Source: Spinacia oleracea (Eukaryota > Streptophyta > Magnoliopsida > Caryophyllales > Amaranthaceae). From it: a DNA stretch of 64,000 nt. The notes beneath the pieces were generated by a model. It searched no databases and was not told the origin of the DNA. It saw only the letters and a list, made by a program, of their open reading frames with translations. The position numbers and the translations under genes are program-made. Position 1 is the first letter of the stretch, and every line of letters starts with the position of its first letter. The stretch is taken from NCBI RefSeq assembly GCF_020520425.1, contig NC_079487.1, forward strand, positions 106,612,141-106,676,140, given 5' to 3'. Shown in pieces: positions 34,737 through 46,766 of the stretch.

Positions 34737-37700
34737 ATGGAGATTGCAAGAAGAGCCTCCCACGCTGGTTCATGGTACACCAACAACCGTATGTTTCATC
34801 TTTCAATCTCAATAATCTCAAAAGTTATAATATTTTGTTGTTTAATCCTTTTTTTTTTTTCTGGGTTTGGTTTTGTTGTTCATATAGTCCCCCTTTAATG
34901 CTGAAAAACTGTAGTAAAACGCAAAAACTTCAACTTTGATTGAAAATTTATTCTGGGTTCAATTTAAATTTTTGGGTGTTTCTGGGAATCTGTACGTTGG
35001 AGCTGTTGTTTTGTTGCAAATATTTTGTTAAGCTGATCAGCTTATAATTTGAGAGATTAAGAAATTGGGGATGGTGATAAATTGATAATGAAATTTAGGA
35101 GCTAGTTTAAGACAATTAAGATGCTCAGATTATTGAACTTTGATATGCCTGTTAGGACAGAGAAGATCAAACTGTTGATAATCGCCATAACTGCTGTAGA
35201 ATTTGATCATCTGTTCATGAAGCATTAAATTATTGTAGTAACTAGTAAGTAATTGAATTTGACATGAGTTTTTGGATTTTGCTGAAGTTAGTGTGGAACT
35301 TATGATTCCTTTCCTCTGAGTTAGTTTTGATTGTTTATGTGGGTCGAGAACATGCATTATTGCAAACTGATTTAAATTGTTTCGTCAGTCCTGCTTGATT
35401 TCTCAATTTCAAGATAGGTTCTTGTAGCAAATTGTTCCAATTAAGATTGACCATGGCGATAGAGGAGAACCACTTATGGAGCCTCTTCTTGTTCTGATCT
35501 TTTTGTTCAATCCTGCTTAATTTCTCCACTTTAAGATAGGTTGTTGTAGGCTTGTAGCAAATGGTTTCAATTAAGATTGGCTGTGTCAATATAGGAGAAC
35601 CCTTTATGGATGTTTGATATACAAACAATATGTTTGGATAGGCATTTAGAAGGGAAAGTGAGGGGAGGGAAGGAGAAAACAAATTCCTATGTTTGGATAG
35701 AAAAGAGCATGATGGAAGGGAAGAAAAGGGAACATTGTTTGAGTTTATTTTGCTTTCAATTTACCCTTGCTAATTCACACATACCATCAGTGGAGGAAGT
35801 AGCCATTGAAATAGAGCTCAGAAAAACTGATCAATCAGATTTAATACTCCAAATTCACCATTGCCTTCGAATCTCCTCTCACTCCTCTAATTCCCCACAG
35901 ACAGAGGTTAGGGCACCGATCAAATCGCCTTTGACCACTATCTCTCCGACATGAGTGTTAATTGCATCAAATATTTCGTCTTAATGTCGGCAACATGATT
36001 TCTTGATCAAATATGAAATTGAAAATTTTAATATGTATTGGGGAAGTATTTCGATTCTCAATTGTAGAGCAGGGGAGAGAGAAAGTGGCAAGGAATTTGT
36101 GGATGAACGAAGAATGAAGAACAAAACAAGAGAGTGAGAAATAGCTGTGGAAGAACAATGGAACTAATTAGGGTATAAGTCATTTCATCATTGTTATGCC
36201 TAATGTTTCCATTTTCCTTTCAGATATTTTCAATTTTGGAGTTTAAACAATGAAGCTAATAAATTCCCTCCCTTTCATTTCCCCCAACCCCCCAATTTGC
36301 TATCCAAACAAAGGAAAATGTATCCCTCCTCCCTCCTTTTTCCTCCAAATCCTTCTATCCAAAGAAGCTGTAAAGCAGAGGTACATATTGGAGAGATTTA
36401 TCTTTGATGTTTGGCTAATGTTCTAACTCTATCATGGTGCTTGCACTAGTGATTACGATTGCCTTCTTTTTTGTGCTGAACTAGGATACATCATTCTCTT
36501 GAATACGATTCCCTTCTTTTTCCCCTCTTCGAGCAGCTCCGCCAGGCTACCTAATAGCTAGCTCTGAAAACCCGAGGTATGTAATCGCTAAAGCTCTGCT
36601 TTTTGGGGGAAGGCTAAGTCCTGGTGTTTTAGTTAGTTAGTAAATTAGGAAAAGGCGTAACTGTTCTTGTCGGAAGGGCTTTTTTTGTGGCTTTTATTAT
36701 TTTAAGCTTGTGATATTTCCCAAATAGGGTGATGATTGTGAGAATGATATTGTTGATTGAATGGTTAGAAATTTGATTTCTATAATCATGCCTTGCTGTT
36801 TAAAGTCTTTCACATCTTTATTTTTTGCTTTTGTGTTTAAATATTTCATCTTTTCTAAGCAGATTTTTATGTCTCTTTTTCAGCTAGCAAGTTAGCTGAA
36901 GAACTTGAAGGCTGGCTAAATGAAGCTGGCCTCAGCAAATCTTCTGATGTCCGAGGTGTTATTGCTCCGTAAGTCTTTTTTTCACCATCATTGTAACGGC
37001 ATTTTAGTACTGGGACGGATATAATCCTCACTTTTTGAAATGCCATATGATCAGGCATGCAGGATATTCATATTCGGGCCGCGCTGCAGCCTATGCATTT
37101 GGAAACATAGACCCCACAAACATGTGAGTGTTTTCTTCAAATTTCAATAGTTTATATGTATTTTCACCTTTTTATGTCTATATTATACTGAAAAGGGAAG
37201 TAAATCTTTCAGATTGATGAGAACAACAACCTAGTTATGTGATCATGCATTAAATGCTTTTTTGGGTGTGGGGGCTTACTATGTATAAGCTGCTTTTAAA
37301 GAATTTTATTGTTCCAGTTCACGAGTGTTCCTTCTGGGTCCCTCGCATCACTACTATACCCCAAAATGTGCTCTTTCAAGCGCCACTGTCTACAAGACCC
37401 CTATAGGAGATCTTCCCATTGATTTGGAAGGTATGATAAATCACTTCATACATTCTCTTCTTTTTTTTCTTATTTCCTGGAAACTTTTGCCTTGAAATAT
37501 ATAGATACATTGGAAAAAAAAACATATCTCCAGAAGCATGGGATACCCTTGGTTGAAGTGTACCTCTAAATATTTGCTACCTTCTTAGGTTTCCTAAGAA
37601 ACTTGCTAGAAAACTAAATAACCTAAAGGGTGTTGATTTTGCTAAGAAAAAAAAAAAATCCCATATCCAAGGAAATATTGGTGCCCCCTGACCATATATT

Positions 37701-39015
37701 CTTTATTTATTTTTAATAACTTATATTTGGGGATCGAAATTAGTTTTGAACCTCTTTGATGGACTGATGGAACTGGAATAGTAATGGTGTTGTTTTGAAC
37801 CTCCCTAACGCGTATCTTGTGAATTTTATGGAAGGCTGGTCTATGTGGGGGGGTGGGTTCTGACTTCTGAGGGCGTAGAAGTAGAATCGCTGGAGGTTTT
37901 CGGAAAAGGAATTTGTGTAACACCATCTTTTCAATATTCTTTGGCTAACTTGTTTGCTTGGATGGTTTCCAAGAGTTGTTGTCATTTTAATTTTTTCGCA
38001 CTTGCCGTTTCTATACCTTGTGTCAAATTTCTCACATAAGAATATATTAATATATGCTTGTGTGTATTCACATTTGTATCCTCTTTCTTTTTCAACCAGT
38101 CATTGAGGAGCTTAAGGCAACTGGGGAATTTGAAATGATGGATATTCGGGTTGACGAGGCTGAACACAGCATGGAGATGCACTTGCCTTATCTTGCTAAA
38201 GTATTTGAAGGGTACCTTTTATTTATATGTCAGTCCCTTCCATGGACCAAACTATCTGCTTTGTCGAGTCTCATCATCTGATAATAATAATATTGCAGAC
38301 ATCCAGTAAAAGTTGTTCCCATCTTAGTTGGTGCTGTTGGTGCCGAAAGTGAAGCGATGTACGGTCAATTGCTGGCTAAATATATTGATGATCCCAGTAA
38401 TTTTTTCTCAGTATCGTCGGACTTCTGTCACTGGGGGTCTCGGTATGTCCATTCACCCGTTTCTTACTTCACTTTTGCTGAATATGATGCAGGATTTTTC
38501 TCATTAATTTTATCCTTGAGTCTGTTTCTAAATACTTATAGCACGTAGTTTTTCTTCCTTGGTTTAGCTTCAACTACACTTACTATGACAAGAAGCATGG
38601 AGCCATCCACAAGTCTATTGAAGCATTGGATCATATGGGGATGGATATTATAGAAACAGGAGATCCAGATGCATTCAAGAAGTATTTATCCAAATATGAC
38701 AACACTATTTGTGGTCGTCATCCAATTAGTGTTTTCCTTCATGTAAGTCCCTGTTATGAGTATTACTTCATCTTGGTGGCAGTTCCTTTTTCTTCTCTTT
38801 TATATTACTGCTAAGATATCAGTCTTAATGCTTGATGTATCGCTTCACTGTCTACTTTCTCTTATTATCTATATCTTTGAATTTTTCAGATGTTGACGAG
38901 TTCTTCAACGAAGATAAAGATTAAATTCTTGCGGTATGAACAGTCAAGCCAATGCAAGAGCATGAGAGACAGTAGCGTAAGTTATGCTTCAGCTGCAGCC
39001 AAGGTAGAAGATTGA
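34737..39015 (+). CDS. MEMO1-family protein (8 exons)
   Basis: Exons 34737-34788, 36884-36968, 37055-37123, 37318-37430, 38100-38211, 38299-38442, 38568-38742 and 38890-39015 give 291 aa, the size I recall for plant MEMO homologues. All splice junctions are GT-AG and keep frame. Conserved blocks are [69 protein letters not shown] and [15 protein letters not shown]. The His/Asp/Cys set of these motifs lines the pocket that in MEMO1 binds metal. Human MEMO1 acts in ErbB2-linked motility and copper/iron handling; the plant role is not established. The 2.1-kb first intron holds a MITE, and the LINE nest ends only ~360 bp upstream of the start codon. Confidence 0.93.
35633..36363. mobile_element. 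MITE-like element in MEMO intron 1
   Basis: The inverted ends tttggatag (35633) and ctatccaaa (36355-36363) are followed inward by purine-rich (agggaaagtgaggggaggga) and matching pyrimidine-rich stretches. Internal copies of the tttggatag/ctatccaaa motif occur at 35692 and 36300. The superfamily and target duplication are unclear. Confidence 0.45.
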
Positions 39016-39704
39016 AACCTCAAGGACTAGCCACCCATCTCCTGCTATATGCATTTTAGGTTGTTTTGGAAGTCTGTTATCTGTTCATACTTTATTTCTA
39101 ACCTTCCTTTTTCAAAGCCAGAACTCAGTTTCCATTTGTACTGCAGTTGAAAGGTTTATCATCAATAATGAAATTTTTTCCAGAAACTGGAGTATCTATT
39201 AATTTTGGTTTATATCAGTTCCTGCAAAAAGATAAGAAATTTTCAGATAGCTGCATCTGTTGGAACCTTGCTGGATTGGTGCATTCGCAGAATTATTCAG
39301 CAGACAAGTAAAGCTGAACTCGAATATACCATCTGGCTCGGTAGAACTGTGTCTGTGTAGCAGCTCAGAATGTTTACAACATTTGTTATTTTGTTATTTT
39401 GTACGGAGTACTACTATTACCAAACTCAACTTCTAGATGAAATTACAAGTTTATCATCCATGAAACAAGTAGAATGTCATTCTTCCAAAATAAAATACAC
39501 TATATATCAGGCTTTTCAGTTTTCACCCTGGGGGCGTGGAGATGAAGCTAAGATTGTTTTCAGCTGTTCTACTACATAGCTTATAGTTATAGAAAATCTT
39601 ACAGAGTAGTTGAAGTTTGAAGCATCAAATACTCCCAGAGTAGGATAACTGTTTTATCTGCCAAAAAATATTATCGGATGTTTGATATTGGATTTACATA
39701 GTAA
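39016..39704 (+). other. MEMO 3' UTR and spacer
   Basis: Gene-like 3' UTR sequence to about 39.4 kb, including caataatgaaat (39161-39172), then spacer. No further frame is supported. Confidence 0.4.
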
Positions 39705-39940
39705 GGCCATGTTCTCTACACCTTGTCATTGTTACTTATTAGATCAGACCTTATTAAATCAGACCAGACCAGACCAAATCAGACCAGACCAGACCAGCAT
39801 GAATCAGACCAGTCCAGGCCAGACCAGCAAAATGAAAAATCAGACCAGACCAGACGAAGAGAACAGAGCCTAAGACGGATATCAGGCTTCTATAGGCGTT
39901 AGGCGTTGGTTACGACCATTTTCCACCCTAATAATCGAAC
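39663..39940. repeat. degenerate copy of the 3' end of the gene at 40293-40733
   Basis: Outside the MITE, the phrases ggatttacatagtaa, gacgga and ggcgttggttacg recur in order at about 40289-40337 (gaatttacatagtaagacgg, ggcgttggttacg). This is a small partial duplication of the sequence around the stop codon of the 146-codon minus-strand gene. Confidence 0.65.
39705..39870. mobile_element. Tourist-like MITE filled with an AGACC minisatellite
   Basis: 166 bp with ends GGCCATGTTCTCT and AGAGAACAGAGCC (imperfect inverted repeat) and a TAA target duplication (39702-39704 and 39871-39873). The interior is a run of cagaccagacc units interrupted by aaat and gcatga. The insertion is supported by an unoccupied paralogous site at about 40300-40312. 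Confidence 0.75.
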
Positions 39941-40292
39941 AACACATATTTATTTTAAGGGGAATATGAGTGCATTATTCATAAACTGAACTACTGAAGT
40001 CAGCTAACATAATTATAGTACAGCAAACGAAGGGAGAAAGGAAGTTCCTGATCTGTATAATCTCATTCATATAACAATATGTTTTTATGTTACACCAATA
40101 TGCAGCAAGCTGAAAATCGTCTCCATTCGAATGTGCAAAGTACAGGCCCAAAAATTACAGAATTTTCTTTATTCAAGCTAAAACAATAATACTCCCAACA
40201 TATGAACTGAAAAAGCTCCAAAAGTATATATATATATATATGGGAATATTATGGATCTGCCAAAACTATACTCAGATGTTTAACCTTTGAAT

Positions 40293-40733
40293 TTACATAG
40301 TAAGACGGAGAGCAGGTTTCTCCAGGCGTTGGTTACGCTTAGACTTGACCATCTGGCTTAAGGCCTTAACATACCCCTTGACTATTTTTTTGAGTTTCAC
40401 TCCTTGGCGCCCATCTTCTTTAGGCTGTTTTATGACCAGCTGAAGCTGCTTTTCATCAGCAAAATATTGACCAAGTTCAGCCCTACCTTTATCAGATGAC
40501 TCGTCGTCTGCTTTGCTATCAACATTGATAAACTGCTTCAGCTTTACACGCTCATGCTTCTCCTTCTCACTGGTCTCAGTTTGATCATTTTCGTTCTTCT
40601 GATCTGAATCTGGTAAAGGATTTGGAGCGATGACATCTTCCTCAACTCTGGTCAGATACAATGTCGTTCTTCTGGTTCGCTTTGACTTACTGATATCAAA
40701 CAAGTGCTTTCTGGAAATATATTCACTTTCCAT
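40293..40733 (-). CDS. hypothetical basic protein, 146 aa
   Basis: Single ATG-initiated frame with a Ser/Arg-rich start (RKHLFDISKSKRTRRT), an acidic Glu/Asp/Ser middle (SDQKNENDQTETSEKEKHE) and a Lys/Arg-rich conserved-looking end (VKLKKIVKGYVKALSQMVK). I do not recognise the family. The balanced composition and a partial genomic duplicate of its 3' end suggest a real gene. No membrane segment or signal peptide. Confidence 0.5.
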   Translation of the reverse strand: MESEYISRKHLFDISKSKRTRRTTLYLTRVEEDVIAPNPLPDSDQKNENDQTETSEKEKHERVKLKQFINVDSKADDESSDKGRAELGQYFADEKQLQLVIKQPKEDGRQGVKLKKIVKGYVKALSQMVKSKRNQRLEKPALRLTM

Positions 40734-41260
40734 TTTGTATAATCAGATTAAGAAAAAAGAAGTATAAGAGACTAATCAAAGATAATGCAAATGGTTAGTT
40801 TAAGAGGGTAATGGACAATGTATTGCTTAAACAACAAATAATGAAGGGTAATTAGCCCTTGTGAAAGGTAACCCATCAATTTGTAGGCTTCCTGTCATAT
40901 ATAACCATAGAGAAATCTAGAGATTATATGATTACCTTAGAGAACTAAAAGCATAACTTTCTACCAAATACAGATTTCAGATGCTTAATTATTAAACCTT
41001 TTCCTATTAGTCTCTTTTCACAGTGTAATTAATGGTGTTACTAACCATCATTTCCTGAAATTAGCTGCCTTTCTAGTCAACTATAAATTAGGTATTATTC
41101 TCCTTTCTACGCTATCGCAGTCCTTTTCTTTTCACAGAAAAGCATATCAATGACAGTTTCTGAATTCTGATCAACTGCGAGAATCCATCAACCACAACTT
41201 CATCATCTCATTTCCCATAAAAAATGTACGCCCTACCAAACGGAGCCTAATTGTCACTCC

Positions 41261-41512
41261 CTACTGTGAAAAACATCCATGATGAGTTTTTATCCAACGG
41301 AAAACAAAAAGCTCCTTTCCTGACAGAGTATTTACTAGTTCCTTCCCCCATTTTTCGTAGTCAACAAATGCATATACTAGAACTCCGTGTCTACCTTCAA
41401 ATTCAATAGTAAGTGTGGAATGCCAAAGAATCTTACCTTTCAGTTTCTCATTGAACAGTCTAGTGAAAGAGTGAGCTACCTTCAAATCTATTTTCTTGCA
41501 CGACGTATCCAA
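41261..41512 (-). CDS. possible exon or gene fragment, unknown
   Basis: 84 codons with protein-like composition (FTRLFNEKLKGKILWHSTLTI, WGKELVNTLSGKELFVFRWI). I recognise no domain. Its 5' part overlaps a two-copy tandem repeat, so it may be a pseudogene remnant or the last exon of a minus-strand gene whose start I cannot locate. Confidence 0.25.
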   Translation of the reverse strand: MDTSCKKIDLKVAHSFTRLFNEKLKGKILWHSTLTIEFEGRHGVLVYAFVDYEKWGKELVNTLSGKELFVFRWIKTHHGCFSQ

Positions 41513-41580
41513 AATCCATTCAACAGTCTAGTGAAAGAGTGAACTACCTTCAAATCTATCTTGTTGCACGATGTATCCAC
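41454..41580. repeat. two-copy tandem repeat, 68-bp period
   Basis: Units starting at 41454 and 41522 share aacagtctagtgaaagagtg, taccttcaaatctat and ttgcacga(c/t)gtatcca with few differences. Confidence 0.8.
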
Positions 41581-43249
41581 ATCAATCTCACTGCCTCACT
41601 GGTCATCTTCCATCCCCGGCTCGGTGGGCACAATGACTTGTATCTGTTAGTTACAAATACAAAGAAAAAACAATAAGAAAAAGGTACACGTATTCTGCCA
41701 ATTGCCAAGAGATAGAAGTATATGCAAACTTCCTTTCTGGTAAATGTTCTGAATTGGACTCTCCGGAGCACTTTAAGTATGACTCTAATATGGTGCCACA
41801 AACCAAGTAGAGATGATTACTACCAGTTTGAAATCAGTAAGATATGTGTTCACAGGAAATTTCTTTTAATTTTGACTTGTCTGATTGGGGTAATGGTGGT
41901 AATAAATAATAATGTTGATGAGTTCATATTTACTTTTGCAAGGAAATTTCCATTTCAATGTCTATGGTTATGCAATTCCACCCCTAAATATGTTTTTTCG
42001 TTCTTCATAAGAATCATTACCATTTTAGAGGTGGTAAAGAAAACATGTGAAGAAAAACACGTAGTTTGCCATCGAATTTGCCATTGACTCACAGAATTTC
42101 CCTTACAAAACTAACCTCAATATAATGGTCAATATCTTTACCGTCCTGCCATATCCCTAATTTTCGGCATCACTATTATACACCATTTACTTCAATTTAC
42201 AATCAACCTCTCAAGTCCAAACGTACACCAAACATATTGAGAGATTTACTCAATACTTCCTAGAGAAAATGAGTAATAGTGTAGTGATTAGATCCCTTAG
42301 CAGGTTACCTTCTATAATTGATGTACAACAATCAACTTAGCTTTGCTTTCTATTCCATGAGCAAAACTAATTAATTAGTCATGAAACACCAATTTCCTAA
42401 ATTAAGCAACTAGTTCACATTAAAGAATGTCACATTTCACCTTCAATCGAGAAAGTAGAATCACATTGTCCTACTTCTCCAAGCCCGAACAAATTATCTT
42501 CTTACTAGTTCAAATTACACTATCAACGTGACTATTTAATTATCCATAAACCAATTTTAAACCAATAATTAGAAGTTACAACTATAATGTTCTTACTAAG
42601 TGATTTGAGATTTTTTTTTTACCCAACTGAACCTAATTGAATTGCTTATTCTCAAATAATAACCAGAATTAGTACCAAATTAAATTCTGATTCCTGCAAT
42701 TAAACATCAAGTTATCACAGGGTAATTCACTAAAGCAAAACCTACGTCATAATTTCAGTAAAACAAAAACAAGTAGAGAAATTTAATACAGAAAACTATG
42801 AATTACTCAACCTTTAAACTCAAAATCAGCATTAATTCAAAATTACCAACTAAGTAGACACTAATTAAGGAGAAAGAAACTTGTTAAAGAAGGAGGGGAA
42901 TTGCTTACGGAGTACTCCATGAGGGGTAGAGAATCATCCACCAACCAATATCAACAATTGAATTTATACTATGTTGAACTAAATAATTTATCGTCGCAAA
43001 AGTGTGGGAAGATGATGGTTGCTTGTTCTGAACACATTTTCGTCGGAATTTTAGTGGAAAAATATTTCGGAATCGGGTGATCAAATACCGAAGTACAAAC
43101 AGTTAGACCATCGTACGGAGTAACTTGTAGTGTCGCAGCAGTAGAGGGGAGAAATAACGATTTTAAACGATTTTGGACCAGATCATCCGACATGATGCTT
43201 TAGGTTATTCTTTTATTAGAGAACTAGTATAGTATCACACGGTTTATAA
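41581..43249. other. spacer; possible minus-strand first exon at 42969-43193
   Basis: Mostly AT-rich and uninformative. The 74-codon minus-strand frame at 42969-43193 (MSDDLVQNRLKSLFLPS) begins plausibly but shows no domain, and I could not connect it to a downstream exon. Confidence 0.3.
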
Positions 43250-44476
43250 TCTAAAATTAAAAGGAGACATATTTGCTGAATTATTAGAGCACACGTAGAT
43301 TATTATTGGTTTCGGTCAATGAAAAATAAGATTTCTAATTTAATTTTGAATTAAAAAATTCGAGTGTCACGTAGATAATTAATTATGTGCCAGATATAAA
43401 TTTTAATTATTTAATTACTAATATATACAACTCCGTACAAAATCAAACACTCTAATAATTAAAATAATATATAATATAGCAGTTGGTGTAATTAAAAATA
43501 ATTAACAATCACTAATCTAAAATAATATATTAATAATTAAAAATAATTAACAATCACTAATCTAAAATAATATATAATATAGCAGTTGGTGTAAGAGTTT
43601 TATTTTAACTTAACAAATTAATAAAAACCGTGCATCGCACAGGCTAAAATATAAAGGAGACATAGTTGCTGAAATATTAGAGCGCCACCTAGAATTACTA
43701 TTGGTTTCGGCCAATAAAAAATAAGATTTCTAATTTATTTTTGAATTAAAAAAATCAAGTGCCACGTAGATATTTTAGATAATTAATTAATAATATGTAC
43801 AACTCCATCCAAAATCAAATACTACTAATTTAAAAAATTCTAAAATAAAATTTAATCCAAAATCAAACGCTAATCTAAAATAAAATTTTGTCCAATGACA
43901 AACACTGATACAAATAATATTAGAGCGCCACCTATGAAATCTGATGGTTCGGGCCAATGAAAAGTAAGATTTCTAAATTATTTTTGAATTAAAAAGGTCG
44001 AGTGTCGCGTAAATAAATAATTAGGTGCCACGTAGATATTTTATTTAATTAATTACTACTCCCTCCATTCCTTTTTGTTGTACCCATAAGGAATGTTGGG
44101 GGTATTTTAAGAAAACTGAATCTTGGGTTGTATTGGGATATGGGTAATGATTGGGTGTAAGAATAATGATTGTGTGTAAGAAAAATAATAAAGTAAAGAG
44201 AGAGAAAGTATTAAATTAATTGGGGAAAAAGTAGATATTTATTAAAGTATTGAAATAAATCAGCAAATAAATTCAGTCACATGGGGCCATGGGACCCATC
44301 TGAGATTACATGGACCAATAAGAAAGCAGCAAACAATGAATCACGTTTTTTTGGCTGGAAATTTTGGCCAAACTGTTGACTTTCACTTTTCCCTCCAAAA
44401 TTTTCCCAAAATAAAAAAACAGGGGATTACATTTTTCCCTCCAAATTTTTGAGGGGTTGTAAAAGTGAATTCCCTT

Positions 44477-44484
44477 TATAAATA
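44477..44484 (+). promoter_or_regulatory. TATA box of the mariner transposase gene
   Basis: TATAAATA in tccctttataaatagggtc, 110 bp upstream of the transposase ATG, at a distance consistent with an ~80-nt leader. Confidence 0.6.
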
Positions 44485-44594
44485 GGGTCACTTTCTCCCA
44501 CAAAAGAACAAAATCTGACTAAAACCAAGTTCAATAAATACACCAAAAATTCTTCCTCAATTCAGCATTAAAGAGCCAAAAAACAGGGGACTTA

Positions 44595-46241
44595 ATGGCT
44601 TCAGATCAAGAGGATGACGATTTCCTCGGTTTTTCTGATGATGAAGGCGACGGCATTAACTCCGATTCTGACTCGGAGGAAGGTGATGATGCTGCTGACT
44701 TGGTACAAGCTTCTCAAAATACTGCTGCTGAATTTGGGGACATTGGGTTTAATGAAGATGTACCAAACAGCACTGAATATGTACAGCAAGTACCAGAAGT
44801 AGAAGGGGAAGGGCAGCAGCAAACTACCAACTTTCAAGAGGTACCCTTTCTTTTTGATTTGAACTTTCCACCACCATCAGAAAATGCATCACCTCATCAT
44901 CATCAAACAGCAACACACACAACAGATCATCACAAGCCAAGGACTCCAAGAATAAATAATGAATTGAGGCTAGAAATATTGGTGTTCCTGCTCAATAGAA
45001 AGATTCCAGATTCAGAAACTTTGTTGTATGGGGCAATAAGGGATGCAGTCATAGAATATGATTACACCAGAAAAACCATAGGCAAAATATGGGACAAAGC
45101 AAAGAAACAGAAGGCAGCAATGAATTCATATATTGTGCAAAGCCAATATCACAGATGTGGAAGGAAAAAGGTTCAAGTCTCCTATGACTCAATTGCAAAA
45201 ATAGGCATGGGGGACAGAACATGCATCGTAGATCTTGCAAGAATGCTGAATTTGGGACCAACAACAGTATGGAGGCTCATCAAGAGGAAAATTATAAAGC
45301 CACACTCAAGTCCCTTGCATCCAGGCATTTCAGAAGCATGCAAAATGGCAAGGATAAGGTGGGCAATCAGACTGATAATGGACTACACTATACCACAAGA
45401 ACCAACATATTACAGCATGTATGACTTCATTCATATTGATGAGAAGTGGTTTTATTTGACTCAAAAAAACCAGAGAGTTTATCTTGCAAACAATGAACCC
45501 TATCCACACAGAAGTGCAAGTTCAAGAACCAAGATACCAAAATTCATGTTCATGGCAGCAGTAGCCAGACCAAGGTGGGGTGAAAATGGGGAATGTGAAT
45601 TTGATGGTAAAATAGGCATATTTCCATTCACAAATGCAATTGCAGCCAAGAGGACATCAAAAAACAGACTCAAGGGGACCATTGAAACAAAGCCAGTGAA
45701 GTCTGTAAATCAAATAGAGACAAGGGCAATGATGATCAACAACCTACTTCCAGCAATCAAGGCCAAGTGGCCACCACATGAAGGGGAAAAGGTCATCTAT
45801 ATCATTCAAGATAATGCAAAGGCACATATATTGCAAAGTGATCCTGAATGGCAACTACACTACAAACAAGATGGGTTCACTTTTGTGTTGACTCAACAGC
45901 CAGCAAACAGTCCAGATTGCAACATCTTGGACTTGGGATTTTTCAGGTCAATACAATCACTTATGCACAAGAAAATGCCTAAAACTGTGGAGGACTTAAG
46001 TGGAGCAGTGTATGATTCTTTTAATGAGTTGCATCCTAAGACATTGTCTAATGTGTGGATGACATTACAGTTTGTTTCTAATGAGATTCTAAAACACAAA
46101 GGCAACAATGATTACCAACTTCCACACAACAAGAAGAAGATTTTAGAAGATGAAGGCAGACTGCCAGAGCAAGTCAAAGCACCTATATGGGCAGTTAATG
46201 AATGCATGCAACTCTATGATGAATGGAAAGCAAACCAGTGA
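44595..46241 (+). CDS. mariner-like transposase (DD39D)
   Basis: 548 aa, uninterrupted. A very acidic N-terminal ~65 residues is followed by a His-rich linker (about 100-118). A DNA-binding region with helix-turn-helix segments lies at about 120-265 (RLEILVFLLNRK, CIVDLARMLNLGPTTVWRLIKRK). The catalytic core has D282 (FIHIDEKWFYL), D406 (IIQDNAKAHI) and D446 (NILDLGFF). The spacing D-x39-D is diagnostic for plant mariner-like transposases. It cuts and pastes the element at TA sites. The ATG follows a TATA box and short leader; no intron is needed. All catalytic residues are present, so it is probably functional. Confidence 0.95.
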   Translation: MASDQEDDDFLGFSDDEGDGINSDSDSEEGDDAADLVQASQNTAAEFGDIGFNEDVPNSTEYVQQVPEVEGEGQQQTTNFQEVPFLFDLNFPPPSENASPHHHQTATHTTDHHKPRTPRINNELRLEILVFLLNRKIPDSETLLYGAIRDAVIEYDYTRKTIGKIWDKAKKQKAAMNSYIVQSQYHRCGRKKVQVSYDSIAKIGMGDRTCIVDLARMLNLGPTTVWRLIKRKIIKPHSSPLHPGISEACKMARIRWAIRLIMDYTIPQEPTYYSMYDFIHIDEKWFYLTQKNQRVYLANNEPYPHRSASSRTKIPKFMFMAAVARPRWGENGECEFDGKIGIFPFTNAIAAKRTSKNRLKGTIETKPVKSVNQIETRAMMINNLLPAIKAKWPPHEGEKVIYIIQDNAKAHILQSDPEWQLHYKQDGFTFVLTQQPANSPDCNILDLGFFRSIQSLMHKKMPKTVEDLSGAVYDSFNELHPKTLSNVWMTLQFVSNEILKHKGNNDYQLPHNKKKILEDEGRLPEQVKAPIWAVNECMQLYDEWKANQ

Positions 46242-46460
46242 AGCAAAGTGAAAACAATTAGATAACTTTTTGTGTTTTGGGGACATGTTTTTAAATTGAC
46301 AAGTAAAACCAATGTGTCACTTTTGTAAGCTTAAATGCAAGCATAACATGTAGGCAAAACATTTTGTAAGCATATCTTTTGGAAGCATCAATGAATGAAT
46401 CTCATGTTTAAGTTTAGTAAAGTTTTTTTCTTCATTCTTATTCACATCAATATAGAGTAA

Positions 46461-46588
46461 TCAAGGCAAGGCAATAAACAAGGCAGCATTGGCAGAAAAA
46501 GTACAAGGCACAAGAGGTAAGGCAGCATTGGCAACACTATAAACAAGGCAGCATTGGGTTCTTAAGAACAAGGCAGCATTTGCAATAT
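46461..46588 (+). repeat. acaaggcagcattggca short repeats
   Basis: At least four copies of (a)caaggcagcatt(t/g)gca at irregular spacing lie between the transposase gene and the first hairpin; another aacaaggaagcaatgaacaagg stretch lies at 47078-47098. Confidence 0.6.
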
Positions 46589-46697
46589 CACAACTCTAAA
46601 CACATCGGCTTCAAAATGGAAATAAATAATAATATCACATCATTTTCAGATGGAAATTATTCCCATTCTGAAACCGATGCGTCAAAAGATGTAATTT
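46589..46697. ncRNA. foldback A1 (pre-miRNA-like)
   Basis: The 5' arm 46602-46625 pairs with 46657-46679, with about three mismatches in 23. The loop is about 31 nt, and weaker pairing extends into a lower stem (ctctaaacacatcgg with ccgatgcgtcaaaagatg). It shares its outer scaffold and loop (tatcacatcattttcagatgg) with A2 but has different arm bases. Transcription and processing are inferred, not seen. Confidence 0.5.
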
Positions 46698-46766
46698 TGA
46701 CAAAAACAATCAATTCATCATTGATAACACATGGAATATGCCTCACATAAACAAAGAATCATAAAT

